DNA from: an uncultured Porphyromonadaceae bacterium
Lineage (GTDB): Bacteria; Bacteroidota; Bacteroidia; Bacteroidales; Muribaculaceae
Assembly (NCBI GenBank): GCA_947174235.1
Contig: CAMWID010000034.1
Coordinates: 1 to 36,313 of the forward strand
Length of the DNA: 36,313 nt
Direction: 5' to 3'
The translations under genes were made by a program, and so were the position numbers. Shown piece after piece: positions 24,740 through 33,029 of this stretch. The notes beneath the pieces are model-generated. The model was not told the DNA's origin and made no database searches. It saw nothing but the letters and a program-made list of their open reading frames with translations. Every line of letters begins with the position of its first letter. Positions within the stretch are counted from its first letter, which is position 1.

Positions 24740-27700
24740 TTAAGGATTCTCTACTAACCTTAAAAAGCAAGCGTCACTTTGATTTGTTGATCCCGATATA
24801 TTGCAATGGTTAGAATCTCCGAGTCCCGTGTCGAATGTAAAATAATTGATATCAAACACGCCTTGTGCATTTAAATATTCGTTTAGCCAGTAGTTGGCTC
24901 CGGGTCTACGGTATAAGTCCCAAAACAGAGGACGGTAATTTGTATTTCCACTAGGATCGTCTGTCATCGGCAATGATCTATGTGCGTATCTTACTACTCC
25001 GGATCTGAAATCAGATTCTCCAAATGTGAAATTTTTAAATTCTCGTGTATATAAAAGTGCAGATTGAGTATAATAGTTTCCGTATCTTCTACGACCATAG
25101 CCACTGGCTCCTATTGGGAATACTATATTTCTGCCATCATCTTTATTATATAGGACAAGACATCTGATACCGCGTCCTGAAGTCTTTCCGGATACACGAT
25201 ATTCATATGCATCTTCTACATTCAATGCTGTCGTTGTAGATTCATCTCCATACACTACACCAAACCCGTAGCCTATTGATTCTTTGGTTTTCATTGCATT
25301 AATGTCTGCTCCTTTAAGGAGGCGACCCTTTTGACCATTGCTTAAAGTAAATTCTTTATAAGAGAATCCACTAAAAGCTCTGGTGGGAATATCTTTCCAT
25401 GCAGTTTTATTATTTTTCCCGGCTATTACCAGTAAGTCATTCGTGTGGTCCATATAATTGTCGGCAATATTGTTACACGCATCAATGGGATAATCAAGAG
25501 CTTCATCACCATATCTGAATAAGGATCCTTCATCAAGAGGATTTTCTGTCTCTCTATCTTTTGTGATTAGATTGAAAGTATGTATTTTTGGCCCGTCTTT
25601 GGTTACTTGGATGGGATCATATCCTTGTCTTACGAAAATCCGATGAATGCAAGTTTCATTATGATACCTGACTAAAATAATTCCACATCGAGGTTCGCCT
25701 GAATTTATGCCGTTCGGTTTATATGTGAATGCAATATCTGAACCGGAACCACCACGTATAGAATCATAGGTAATATTACTTACATCCTTTCCGTTGGCAG
25801 TGATTTTAAACCAATCAGATCCGTATTCAATTTTTGCACTCCAAGGTCCGATAGACTGTATTTTTGTAAATTCAGTATCTCTCTCATCTGTCAACTTTGT
25901 CAGAACAATATCAAATTTTTTGTCGCACTCATTTGATCGATAAATTGCTTTTGGATTCACTACACGAGTTACCTGTATTATTTCAATTTCCATTTTATTA
26001 CCGGGCGCGTCCACTTCTTTTCCAGATGAATCTATCACAGTAAACCTGACTTTAGCATATCTTCGATAAGCTGAATAAGGATTATTGCCAGTAAATCCTG
26101 TTCTGGAAACAAGTGTCTTGGCTCTGGTGTAGAGTGGTATTCCAATCAATGTGGATTCTTTTGCCTTATCATAACTTACAGAGTAGTAGCCCTCGATGCT
26201 GTCTCCATATGCGGTTTCTTTTTGAGTTGATTCATAGATACGGTTACCTCGGGGTGAGACTTTTTCATCGCCTATTCCCTCTCCATTCCAGTATTGTTTG
26301 TTATAACCTGAATTACTTTGTTGGTCATTGCCAATATCAGCATGCGTTGTTTTCTTAAGAGATAAGAATCCATTCCAAACACCGTCATCTGTAACTACAC
26401 CGCCATAGTAATCTACACCTTTGGTAGCGTCTTTAGGATACCAATGATTCTCAATAATTTCTGCTTTAATCTTTTTGCCGTCAAGATTCCCTTTATATCT
26501 GAGAGGCAGAACCATACCCTCGTCATATAGGTAAGATATAAAATAGGGGTTAGGGGCAGCAAAGCCATCCTCTTCCTTATAATCTATATGCCAGTCAAAG
26601 TCATTACCGTTACCCTTAAATTTAAGAGTGACTTTATAATGTGTGTTCCTTTCAGAATTGAAGTCATATTTGATATCTTTACCCAACATAAATCTATATA
26701 TGATTCTACCGTTGCCGGCATCTTCTGCGTTGTTATTCTGATACCAGCCTTCTACTTCGATATACGTTCCTGCGGGAACGTTATCGCGTATATCCGTGTA
26801 ATCTGCCACAGAGCCATCTTCTGCCGGATATTGCCGCTTGTCATATTTTTCTTTCTGAGGATCGTCTTCGAAATTACCTTGACAATTTTCATAGAAAAAA
26901 AGAGATTTGGCATCGTCTGCATGACTGGCATCGGGATGTTCTAATTTAGGACTTGATTTTGCAACCACAGGCCATCGTGTATAATCATTCTCGTAACCTT
27001 CCGGGAAATAATCAAGGTGGTGTCCATATTCACTTTTTATGTCTGATAGACGACCGGTTTCTGTGGCGTATAACGTCTCGGTAGTATCTTTGGGGGTATT
27101 TGTTTTTCCTAAAAAACAGGTTTTGGGAATATTGCGTATCACTGCTTGTTTGAGATAGATCATGACATTTTCACGAAGTCCTGATCCATCAAAATCGATT
27201 GTTACTTTTGATGCGGCTCTTTTAAGCCAAGCATGCAGTTGTATTGAGGGTTTGTTTATTTTTACTGAGGGTGCTTCAGTGTGATGTGCGTTGTCAGTTG
27301 AGAAGAAACCAAGCATCTGACGGTTGTTGCGATAATTGCTGGCATCCCAAGTCAACTGTATGGATTTAAGTCCGTCAATTGTTTTGATATCGTCTGCATA
27401 TGTATTTTCAAGGACATCTATAGTGTTTGATATCCTTGATTCTCCATTCCATCTGCCCATATTGGCTGCTACATAGACATAAAATTCACCCCAATATGGA
27501 AATCTCCAGTCGAAAGTTGCTTGACCGGTTTTTGGTTCTGTGGTGGTATTTCCGGGTAAGGCGTCATTGTTATTTCTATCAATCATTGAAAATACAAGAT
27601 TAGAGAAATCCCCAGTATCTTCCAATGTAGTGCTTGCCCCGTGTTTGCTGATAAGATTGCCTTTTAAATCATAGACTAATATTGCAAAATCAGTGATCTC

Positions 27701-27907
27701 CCTCATTCCATCTCCGGGAGGTGCAACTGTTGCTCTGGTAGGAACGGAGCTGGTATAAGGGATAAAAGATAATGTGGCGGCAATCTTGGATTCTCCTGGA
27801 CGAATATTCGAATTTGTCCTATAATCAAAATCATCAGTACATCCAATAATTATTATTGAAAGTAAGATCGCAGTATAATATAGAAATGATTTATTGGAAT
27901 AAAACAT
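24740..27907 (-). CDS. Large fimbrial tip adhesin lipoprotein (DUF4906-like, with BACON-like and FSU-type C-terminal domains)
   Basis: The 1055-residue lipoprotein (IIIIGC, Cys23) is the last and largest gene of the fimbrial operon. After the signal comes a fimbrillin-like N-terminal half with the VPTRATV segment, a plausible protease maturation site as in other Mfa/FimA precursors. The middle looks like DUF4906. A BACON-like strand pattern (GPWSAKIEYGSDWFKIT) lies at about 686-780. The C-terminal 190 residues (GRLLKGADINAM...RGIRCLVLY...CFLRLVE) resemble the Fibrobacter-type major paralogous domain seen at fimbrial tips. It probably mediates binding at the tip. The DNA is clearly more AT-rich than the adjoining 27914-29305 gene, which suggests module exchange. 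The gap to that gene is 6 nt. Domain names are by eye. Confidence 0.7.
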   Translation of the reverse strand: MFYSNKSFLYYTAILLSIIIIGCTDDFDYRTNSNIRPGESKIAATLSFIPYTSSVPTRATVAPPGDGMREITDFAILVYDLKGNLISKHGASTTLEDTGDFSNLVFSMIDRNNNDALPGNTTTEPKTGQATFDWRFPYWGEFYVYVAANMGRWNGESRISNTIDVLENTYADDIKTIDGLKSIQLTWDASNYRNNRQMLGFFSTDNAHHTEAPSVKINKPSIQLHAWLKRAASKVTIDFDGSGLRENVMIYLKQAVIRNIPKTCFLGKTNTPKDTTETLYATETGRLSDIKSEYGHHLDYFPEGYENDYTRWPVVAKSSPKLEHPDASHADDAKSLFFYENCQGNFEDDPQKEKYDKRQYPAEDGSVADYTDIRDNVPAGTYIEVEGWYQNNNAEDAGNGRIIYRFMLGKDIKYDFNSERNTHYKVTLKFKGNGNDFDWHIDYKEEDGFAAPNPYFISYLYDEGMVLPLRYKGNLDGKKIKAEIIENHWYPKDATKGVDYYGGVVTDDGVWNGFLSLKKTTHADIGNDQQSNSGYNKQYWNGEGIGDEKVSPRGNRIYESTQKETAYGDSIEGYYSVSYDKAKESTLIGIPLYTRAKTLVSRTGFTGNNPYSAYRRYAKVRFTVIDSSGKEVDAPGNKMEIEIIQVTRVVNPKAIYRSNECDKKFDIVLTKLTDERDTEFTKIQSIGPWSAKIEYGSDWFKITANGKDVSNITYDSIRGGSGSDIAFTYKPNGINSGEPRCGIILVRYHNETCIHRIFVRQGYDPIQVTKDGPKIHTFNLITKDRETENPLDEGSLFRYGDEALDYPIDACNNIADNYMDHTNDLLVIAGKNNKTAWKDIPTRAFSGFSYKEFTLSNGQKGRLLKGADINAMKTKESIGYGFGVVYGDESTTTALNVEDAYEYRVSGKTSGRGIRCLVLYNKDDGRNIVFPIGASGYGRRRYGNYYTQSALLYTREFKNFTFGESDFRSGVVRYAHRSLPMTDDPSGNTNYRPLFWDLYRRPGANYWLNEYLNAQGVFDINYFTFDTGLGDSNHCNISGSTNQSDACFLRLVENP

Positions 27908-27913
27908 AGCTTT

Positions 27914-29305
27914 TTAATTTGATTGAGGATAGATTATATTTCCATTTTCATCCCTGTCAAGACCGAACTCCGGTTCAAGAACAACAGACGAATAGGGAGT
28001 TACGTCCACTTTGAATTTTACTTCTGTGGTCATTCCGGTGATGGTGAAGCGGTAGATGTTGTTGCGCTCGATGTTGTAGCGGCCGGCTTCGGAGCGGGTC
28101 GCGGCGGTGGTTATGTCGTTTGACTCCTTTGTGCCGTTTGTGGCGAAGTAGATCGTTTTCGTGGGGTTGTCCCATTCCGGTTTATCCGTACCTTCCGTGT
28201 CGCCGTCTCCGGTTCCGGGAACAGTCTCCCCGTCCGGATTCGCGAGGGTAACGGTGATGACGGTGTAGTCATCGGTGCCGACGTTGATATATTCGGGCAC
28301 GTATGCCACCCACTTTTCCGGCGTAACGGTCTTGTCGTCGTTCTCTTTCCGCGACGATACTTTCTTGAACTCCAATTCTACCGCGTTTGCGTCATTCGTG
28401 CCCCCTACAAGGTGTGGAACGCGTGCAAAATCCGTATCCCAGTCATAATCGTGGTAATAATCGGTATAGTCGAATTGCCATCCCTCCGCGTCAGAATAGG
28501 GGGCGCAATAACCTTTTGAGTTGTAGCGGGTCATTTTTACTGACGAGAAAGAGGCGAAAGCGTTGTTGAGGATCACCTCCACCCGCGCCATCGCGCGGAG
28601 CAGGGGCAAAGCATCTCCGGTAAGATCCACGTAGACATCCTTTTTCAGATTTCCTTCGCTGTCGATATATTGGTTCACACCATATTTTTCGTCAGTAAGA
28701 TCATAACTTCTGACACCATAGAAAGGGATCAGCCGTTTCGGACCGAGCCAGTCTTCACCCTCGGCAGGTGTCGCGAGGGCTTCGAACTGTGAACCGGTGT
28801 GTGTGGTGAGGTCTTCGATAGTAGTCTCCCCTTTCACGAGGGAGAAAGAGCCTTCCGCATCGTCAGCTTCCTCTTTCTCTTCCGGATACGTCCCCCAGTT
28901 GGCGGCTACCACCAGTTTGAACCTTGTGCCGACGTTGGAAGGTACCTGTCCCATGAAGGTGTAGTAATAAGTTCCTTCCTCAGGTTCCGGGTTTATGGCA
29001 GGTTTGAGATAAGGATCGAAAGTGGCGAGGTAATAATTGTTGTCAGTGTCAAAGAAATAAATCCTGTAGTCATTCCCGGTTATGTCAAGATAATTCTCAT
29101 ATCCGGAGCCGGGTTCGAACTCGCCGGGATTGGTGGCTCTTGTCGCCCCCTCCACGCCGAGGGAGATCCCGAGAGTGGGCACCCCTTCCGCCGGCAGGAG
29201 AGGGTCCGGCGATGCGAGACTCTCCTTGGAGCATGAGGATGCCACAACCCCTGCTATGAGACAGGCGGCGGACAGGGAGAATATGTTATGTTTCACGTTA
29301 ATCAC
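27914..29305 (-). CDS. Accessory fimbrillin lipoprotein (Mfa/FimA family)
   Basis: The 463-residue lipoprotein (VASSC, Cys25) has the two-domain fimbrillin pattern. The early motif GVEGATRATNPGEFEPG holds an Arg likely used for proteolytic maturation. The IYFFDTDNNYYLATF and LKLVVAANWG-like strands of the N-terminal domain follow, then ARVEVILNNAFASF and the C-terminal NNIYRFTITGM with a donor-strand-like tail (FKVDVTPYSSVVLEPEF). Such proteins sit near the fimbrial tip between the shaft and the adhesin. It lies between the anchor and tip genes. Codons are GC-rich, except for the last roughly 90 bp next to the tip gene, which are AT-rich like that gene. Confidence 0.75.
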   Translation of the reverse strand: MINVKHNIFSLSAACLIAGVVASSCSKESLASPDPLLPAEGVPTLGISLGVEGATRATNPGEFEPGSGYENYLDITGNDYRIYFFDTDNNYYLATFDPYLKPAINPEPEEGTYYYTFMGQVPSNVGTRFKLVVAANWGTYPEEKEEADDAEGSFSLVKGETTIEDLTTHTGSQFEALATPAEGEDWLGPKRLIPFYGVRSYDLTDEKYGVNQYIDSEGNLKKDVYVDLTGDALPLLRAMARVEVILNNAFASFSSVKMTRYNSKGYCAPYSDAEGWQFDYTDYYHDYDWDTDFARVPHLVGGTNDANAVELEFKKVSSRKENDDKTVTPEKWVAYVPEYINVGTDDYTVITVTLANPDGETVPGTGDGDTEGTDKPEWDNPTKTIYFATNGTKESNDITTAATRSEAGRYNIERNNIYRFTITGMTTEVKFKVDVTPYSSVVLEPEFGLDRDENGNIIYPQSN

Positions 29306-29423
29306 GTTTTAATGAATTCAAATTTCCAAATCGATTCACAATTCAAATTTGCAGTCCACAATTAAGTGTTCATTGTAAAGCCGAGGCATAAAATATCTGT
29401 GCAATCCCGGAGTCTGTAATCCA

Positions 29424-29440
29424 ACATCCCAAAGGGATGT
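29424..29440. promoter_or_regulatory. Small hairpin between anchor and accessory fimbrillin genes
   Basis: ACATCCC (29424-29430) and GGGATGT (29434-29440) pair with a 3-nt loop. It lies in the 199-nt spacer that also holds heptad array H3, and it may affect processing or read-through within the operon. Confidence 0.4.
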
Positions 29441-29468
29441 CCCACAAATACTTCGTGAATCTGCCAAA

Positions 29469-29503
29469 GAATTATGCATTATGCATTATGAATTATGCAT
29501 TGC
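29469..29503. repeat. Heptad repeat array H3 (5 units), directly after a stop codon
   Basis: Read on the minus strand the units are GCAATGC, ATAATTC, ATAATGC, ATAATGC, ATAATTC. The last four are the same four units, in a symmetric order, as the first four of H2, 8.4 kb away. The array begins one base after the stop codon of the anchor gene (29505). Confidence 0.85.
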
Positions 29504-29504
29504 T

Positions 29505-30614
29505 TTAAAGGTCGGTGTGGTTAAGCACTACGCGCCAGGAGTTGATGATGATTGTCGTGGCGAGCCAGCGGTTGTTCTCGTCGAGGAAGAAGGTCATGTT
29601 GTATTCGTCCTGACGGTCAAGATACTCCTGGTCGCTCATGGCGCGGTTGTAGTTGCCTTTCACGAGCAATGCATAGTCGATTACAGGTATGCGAGCCACA
29701 AGTTCACCGTCTTCAGCCTTGCGGATGGTGAGCATAGGCTTGGAGTTTACAGTCCAGTCGCGCTGCATCAGTCGGCTTACGGTCAACTCAGCCACAGCAA
29801 CTTTTACATCGGTTATGGCGCGGGTTTGTCCGTTGTCCGTTGTCTGTTGTCCGTTGTCCGTTGTCTGTTGTCCGTTGTCCGCTAATAAAGTGCGGGTGTC
29901 CACGCCGGCTGAGCCTGAATATACGCTCCATGCGTGGTATGTGATATTCTCATCGTCACGGAGGGAATTGTCATGGTGGAGCCAGCCGTTGTTGTCTTCG
30001 ATCTTGAAAGTGAAATCTTCCGCCTCTATGTCCTCTCCGGAGAGGTGCTGCAGCACGATTCGGAACACGTTGGTGTCTTTAGTCAGAGGCATAGTATAGA
30101 CATATTCGCCGCCGTCGAGGTTTTCGGGAAGCTCCACATCAAGAGTGCCGTGGAAAAGGGGGTGGAGGTCTTCGGTGGAGACAGCCCCGTCTTCCGGATG
30201 CGTGGAGCGGTTCATGCGGCAGTGGAGTAGTTCGCGGGTGTCACCGATCTCGATTTCGGGTACCGTGAACGATTCCCCGTTGTCAAGACCGCACCATGCC
30301 ATAAGTTTATATTCCCCCGGTTCGAGGTTAAGGATGATGTCGTAGCCTTCCTGCGCGAGGCGTTCGCCGCTCTCAGTGGTCTGCCAGACGAGCTTACCTT
30401 CGGGAGAGAACGCATAGAGATGCACCGATTTCACCTCATGACTGAAAGCGTCGGCAAACTTCATGTTCATGTCGTAGCGGAAGCGGAGGCGGTAGATGAC
30501 GTCGCAATCGCCTTCGTCGTCATAGATGGCGCTGTCGCAAGAAGAGAGCGACGCCATCATAGCTATTGCCGCCAAGGCGGCAGCGATACGAGAGATGTAG
30601 GCAGTTATTTTCAT
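29505..30614 (-). CDS. Mfa2/FimB-family fimbrial anchor lipoprotein
   Basis: The 369-residue lipoprotein (LSSC, Cys26) has the hallmark CDSAIYDDEGDC just after the lipid site. VIYRLRFRYDMNMKFADAF and VHLYAFSPEGKLV follow, the signature of the Mfa2/FimB family that caps the fimbrial base and limits its length at the outer membrane. The second beta domain resumes at ITDVKVAVAELTVSRLM. Between the domains, residues about 245-263 are three copies of DNGQQTT-like heptapeptides encoded by heptad array H4, an insertion the family does not normally have. The C-terminus ATTIIINSWRVVLNHTDL is typical. The gene follows the major fimbrillin gene after a 373-nt spacer with a strong hairpin. Confidence 0.85.
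   Translation of the reverse strand: MKITAYISRIAAALAAIAMMASLSSCDSAIYDDEGDCDVIYRLRFRYDMNMKFADAFSHEVKSVHLYAFSPEGKLVWQTTESGERLAQEGYDIILNLEPGEYKLMAWCGLDNGESFTVPEIEIGDTRELLHCRMNRSTHPEDGAVSTEDLHPLFHGTLDVELPENLDGGEYVYTMPLTKDTNVFRIVLQHLSGEDIEAEDFTFKIEDNNGWLHHDNSLRDDENITYHAWSVYSGSAGVDTRTLLADNGQQTTDNGQQTTDNGQTRAITDVKVAVAELTVSRLMQRDWTVNSKPMLTIRKAEDGELVARIPVIDYALLVKGNYNRAMSDQEYLDRQDEYNMTFFLDENNRWLATTIIINSWRVVLNHTDL
29826..29881. repeat. Heptad repeat array H4 (8 units) inside the anchor gene
   Basis: TTGTCCG and TTGTCTG alternate as 2+1, 2+1, 2 (8 exact 7-bp units). Three units make 21 nt, so on the minus strand it reads in frame as the heptapeptide repeat DNGQQTT. Unit sequence is more regular than in the intergenic arrays. 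Confidence 0.9.
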
Positions 30615-30653
30615 TTTGTTTTTTATATTTTCGAATTTGGAGGTCAGCAGGTT

Positions 30654-30709
30654 GGTCGTTAGTTAGTCGTCAGTCATTGGTCGTTGGTTGTGGCTTATGA
30701 CCGGTGACT
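30654..30709. repeat. Heptad repeat array H6 (about 8 degenerate units)
   Basis: Units such as GGTCGTT, AGTTAGT, CGTCAGT, CATTGGT, CGTTGGT advance every 7 bp with a conserved GT near the unit end. It is more diverged than the other arrays and lies about 40 nt upstream of the anchor start codon. Confidence 0.6.
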
Positions 30710-30906
30710 GATCAACGAACCTGCTATATAGTGTGCGGCAATGAAGCCGTCGATAGATATCTTTATAAGAGGGAACCGGTGACGGTTCCGAGTTTTTGGC
30801 ATGCCCTTTTCTCCGGCATGCGGGAGCGGGTCGAAGAGAGATTACGAAGAGGTATAATTGAGGATAGAGAGTATATTGTCAATATCCGATTAATAAAGAA
30901 AAGAAA

Positions 30907-30937
30907 CCGGCGGGGAAACGCGGGGAATCCCCGCCGG
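30907..30937 (-). terminator. Partial terminator or attenuator after the major fimbrillin gene
   Basis: CCGGCGGGGA (30907-30916) pairs with TCCCCGCCGG (30928-30937). On the minus strand it is followed by TTTCTTTTCTTT. It lies 50 nt after the fimbrillin stop, so most transcripts would end here and yield more shaft subunit than anchor and tip. Confidence 0.75.
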
Positions 30938-30987
30938 TCAAAAACAATATCCGGTCAACTATTTACTGCGTCAATCCGGCAGTCACG

Positions 30988-32925
30988 TTACCAGTCAAGG
31001 CTTACACCGTTATTCACAACTCTCCAGGAGAGGATGTTCAGACGCGCGCCAAGGTAATAAGAATCTGGAGAAGGTTTCTGAGTGATGATTTCCTTTTCTT
31101 CTTCATCACTATCCGGAATGAGAACAGGAGTGCCAAGTCCAAATATAGAATTGAGTTCCACTTCATAGATATGGTTGCGTACTACACCATATGCTCCCTT
31201 TTCTTTATTGCTGTCAGCATTATCGTTGCTGGGATTAAGGTGTCTTAGGTCAGTGTAATAGTATGTGTCACCATTACGCCATACCTTAGCCCCGGGCATA
31301 CCTGAAAGAATACCATTTACTTGAGTGTTACTCAACCGATTGTGATTTGCATCAAAGAAACCTTCAAAACCCTCTTCAAATTCAGGATTGTTAACCAATT
31401 GAATATAACTGAGATAACGTTTGCTATTTTCTGATTGGTCGTTAGCTTTAGGGTTTCCGTCAGAGTCGACGGCATCTTCTGCAGGTACAAGATGAATCAT
31501 TGACGCTGGAATTGTCTTATACTCATAGACGGTGACTTCTTTGGTAGATCCGTCAGGCAATGTCTCAGTTGTGGTTCCGGTTGCTTTGCGAATCCAGATC
31601 TGATTGTTAACAACACCAAGCATGGCATCTTTGACACCATTTTCAGTATACTTCTGACCACCCCATTCTGCCAATGAAATCATATTGCCGTTTTCATCTA
31701 CAAGACGTGCGCGGATATATACCTGTGTGCGTGCAGATATTTGGGTTTCAGGATCATAATTAGATAATGTCTTGTGCCCGTTTGATGAGTCATCACCAGC
31801 GTTTTCTTGGGTATAATAGAAGCTTCCGTCATAGTCGATGGTAGTGGTGACGCCATTTTCTACTTTGGTAAGTTTAGATCCAAGTATACCTTTTGCGTCA
31901 GTGTGTTTTGAATGTCTATATTTAACATCGGAGGGATTAAGCGCCCAATAAGAACGGAACCATTCCGGATGATTCCATCCAGTCCATAAATCCCAGTTTT
32001 CCCAATTGTCAATGTTCTTGAAAAGGTAAGACGTTTCAGTATAGTTTTGTATTCCCCAGCCGAGAAGATCCGCATAGATTTCTGTGGTGCCGTTATCTGC
32101 AGTATACTGATTTCCATCCTTATCTTTTAGCTTAACCCTTATGGCTTGCTGACCATCTACTTTGACGACTGATTGATCAGGAAGTTTGGACGTTACACGA
32201 ACTTTTGCGAGTACGCGCTCTACATATATATCTACAGGATCAGCAAGAGCTTCCTCATCGTCTGTCTTAAGTTTTGTAGGATTGATATATACCTCGCAGC
32301 CGCCGGGTTTTGGGTCATTTTGGTTAGGGTCCTTATACCCGAATACCGAACTTGTCATAAGCATAGCCGGAATATCGGAGCCATTTGTGTAGGGCTGTTG
32401 ATATGCTCCGCTGCCATAATTCTCAATTATGCCCTGAAGTTCTTGGAGTGTAGAAGATTGATTGACAATTTTGTCTCCATTATAGTTGACGATTGCCACC
32501 ATTGATTTTAACTGAGAAAAATCAACTTCGTGGGCGTTGAGAACTAAAACGGCTTTGAGTCGTTTTTCTACATTAATGTTGTCAGACAAGTCGGAGTCAT
32601 CTTCCTTAATATCTTTACTTTCAACGTCTATATAGTTTAGTTCTCCTTGTGCGCTTACAGGGAAAGCCGATCCATCTTTTTTGAAAAAGTAAAAGCGTAT
32701 TTTTGTTACGGCATTTTCTTTTTCAAGTCCATCTTCATAGAGATTTCCGGATTGATCACCTCCGGCTCTTGTGCCGCCATCGAAATTCCTGATTGCGATA
32801 GACAAGAACCGAGAATCCTTGTCAGCCGAATCATTCGGTTTCTGATCGGGTATCACCTCCTCTGAGGAGCAGGCTGTGAGTGCGAGAGCGCCCATGATAC
32901 CCATGAAAAATTTGTTCATTTTCAT
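30988..32925 (-). CDS. Major fimbrillin, Mfa1-like lipoprotein
   Basis: The 645-residue lipoprotein (LTAC, Cys19) has the FimA/Mfa1 pattern. SIAIRNFDGGTRAG holds a candidate Arg maturation site, the N-terminal domain has KIRFYFFKKDGSAF and KAVLVLNAHEVDF, and VDIYVERVLAKVRVTS begins the second domain. The C-terminal donor-strand region ends YYLGARLNILSWRVVNNGVSLDW, very like Mfa1. It is probably the shaft subunit, polymerised by strand exchange after lipid export and proteolysis. DNA is AT-rich compared with the anchor and DUF3868 genes, fitting the usual diversity of the major subunit. It is followed by a strong terminator-like hairpin. The leader is A-rich without a Shine-Dalgarno, as is common in Bacteroidetes. 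Confidence 0.85.
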   Translation of the reverse strand: MKMNKFFMGIMGALALTACSSEEVIPDQKPNDSADKDSRFLSIAIRNFDGGTRAGGDQSGNLYEDGLEKENAVTKIRFYFFKKDGSAFPVSAQGELNYIDVESKDIKEDDSDLSDNINVEKRLKAVLVLNAHEVDFSQLKSMVAIVNYNGDKIVNQSSTLQELQGIIENYGSGAYQQPYTNGSDIPAMLMTSSVFGYKDPNQNDPKPGGCEVYINPTKLKTDDEEALADPVDIYVERVLAKVRVTSKLPDQSVVKVDGQQAIRVKLKDKDGNQYTADNGTTEIYADLLGWGIQNYTETSYLFKNIDNWENWDLWTGWNHPEWFRSYWALNPSDVKYRHSKHTDAKGILGSKLTKVENGVTTTIDYDGSFYYTQENAGDDSSNGHKTLSNYDPETQISARTQVYIRARLVDENGNMISLAEWGGQKYTENGVKDAMLGVVNNQIWIRKATGTTTETLPDGSTKEVTVYEYKTIPASMIHLVPAEDAVDSDGNPKANDQSENSKRYLSYIQLVNNPEFEEGFEGFFDANHNRLSNTQVNGILSGMPGAKVWRNGDTYYYTDLRHLNPSNDNADSNKEKGAYGVVRNHIYEVELNSIFGLGTPVLIPDSDEEEKEIITQKPSPDSYYLGARLNILSWRVVNNGVSLDW

Positions 32926-32971
32926 TGTGTTGGTTGTTTTATTGTTGTTTGTTATTTTTTTATTGTTTGGT

Positions 32972-32989
32972 TCGGAATTTTTTTATTCC
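32972..32989. promoter_or_regulatory. Hairpin in the leader of the major fimbrillin gene
   Basis: CGGAAT and ATTCCG flank a six-base T loop about 50 nt before the fimbrillin ATG, in a T- and GTT-rich stretch. No TAnnTTTG promoter is visible in this 104-nt spacer, so transcription probably comes from upstream. Confidence 0.4.
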
Positions 32990-33029
32990 GGATGTTAAGT
33001 TTTGGTTGTTGTCGTGCCGATTCGGCTGA

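Larger units (their letters stand above)
30615..30987. other. Spacer between major fimbrillin and anchor genes
   Basis: About 370 nt without a gene. It holds the terminator-like hairpin at 30907-30937, two smaller inverted repeats (GGAACCG/CGGTTCC at 30772-30789; GCATGCC/GGCATGC at 30799-30821) and heptad array H6. The clustering of hairpins suggests transcript processing or attenuation here. Confidence 0.6.

Noticed and set aside
30704..31057. 117-codon plus-strand frame in the fimbrillin-anchor spacer
   Set aside because: Arg-rich, runs through hairpins and into the antisense of the fimbrillin gene; no supporting start site.
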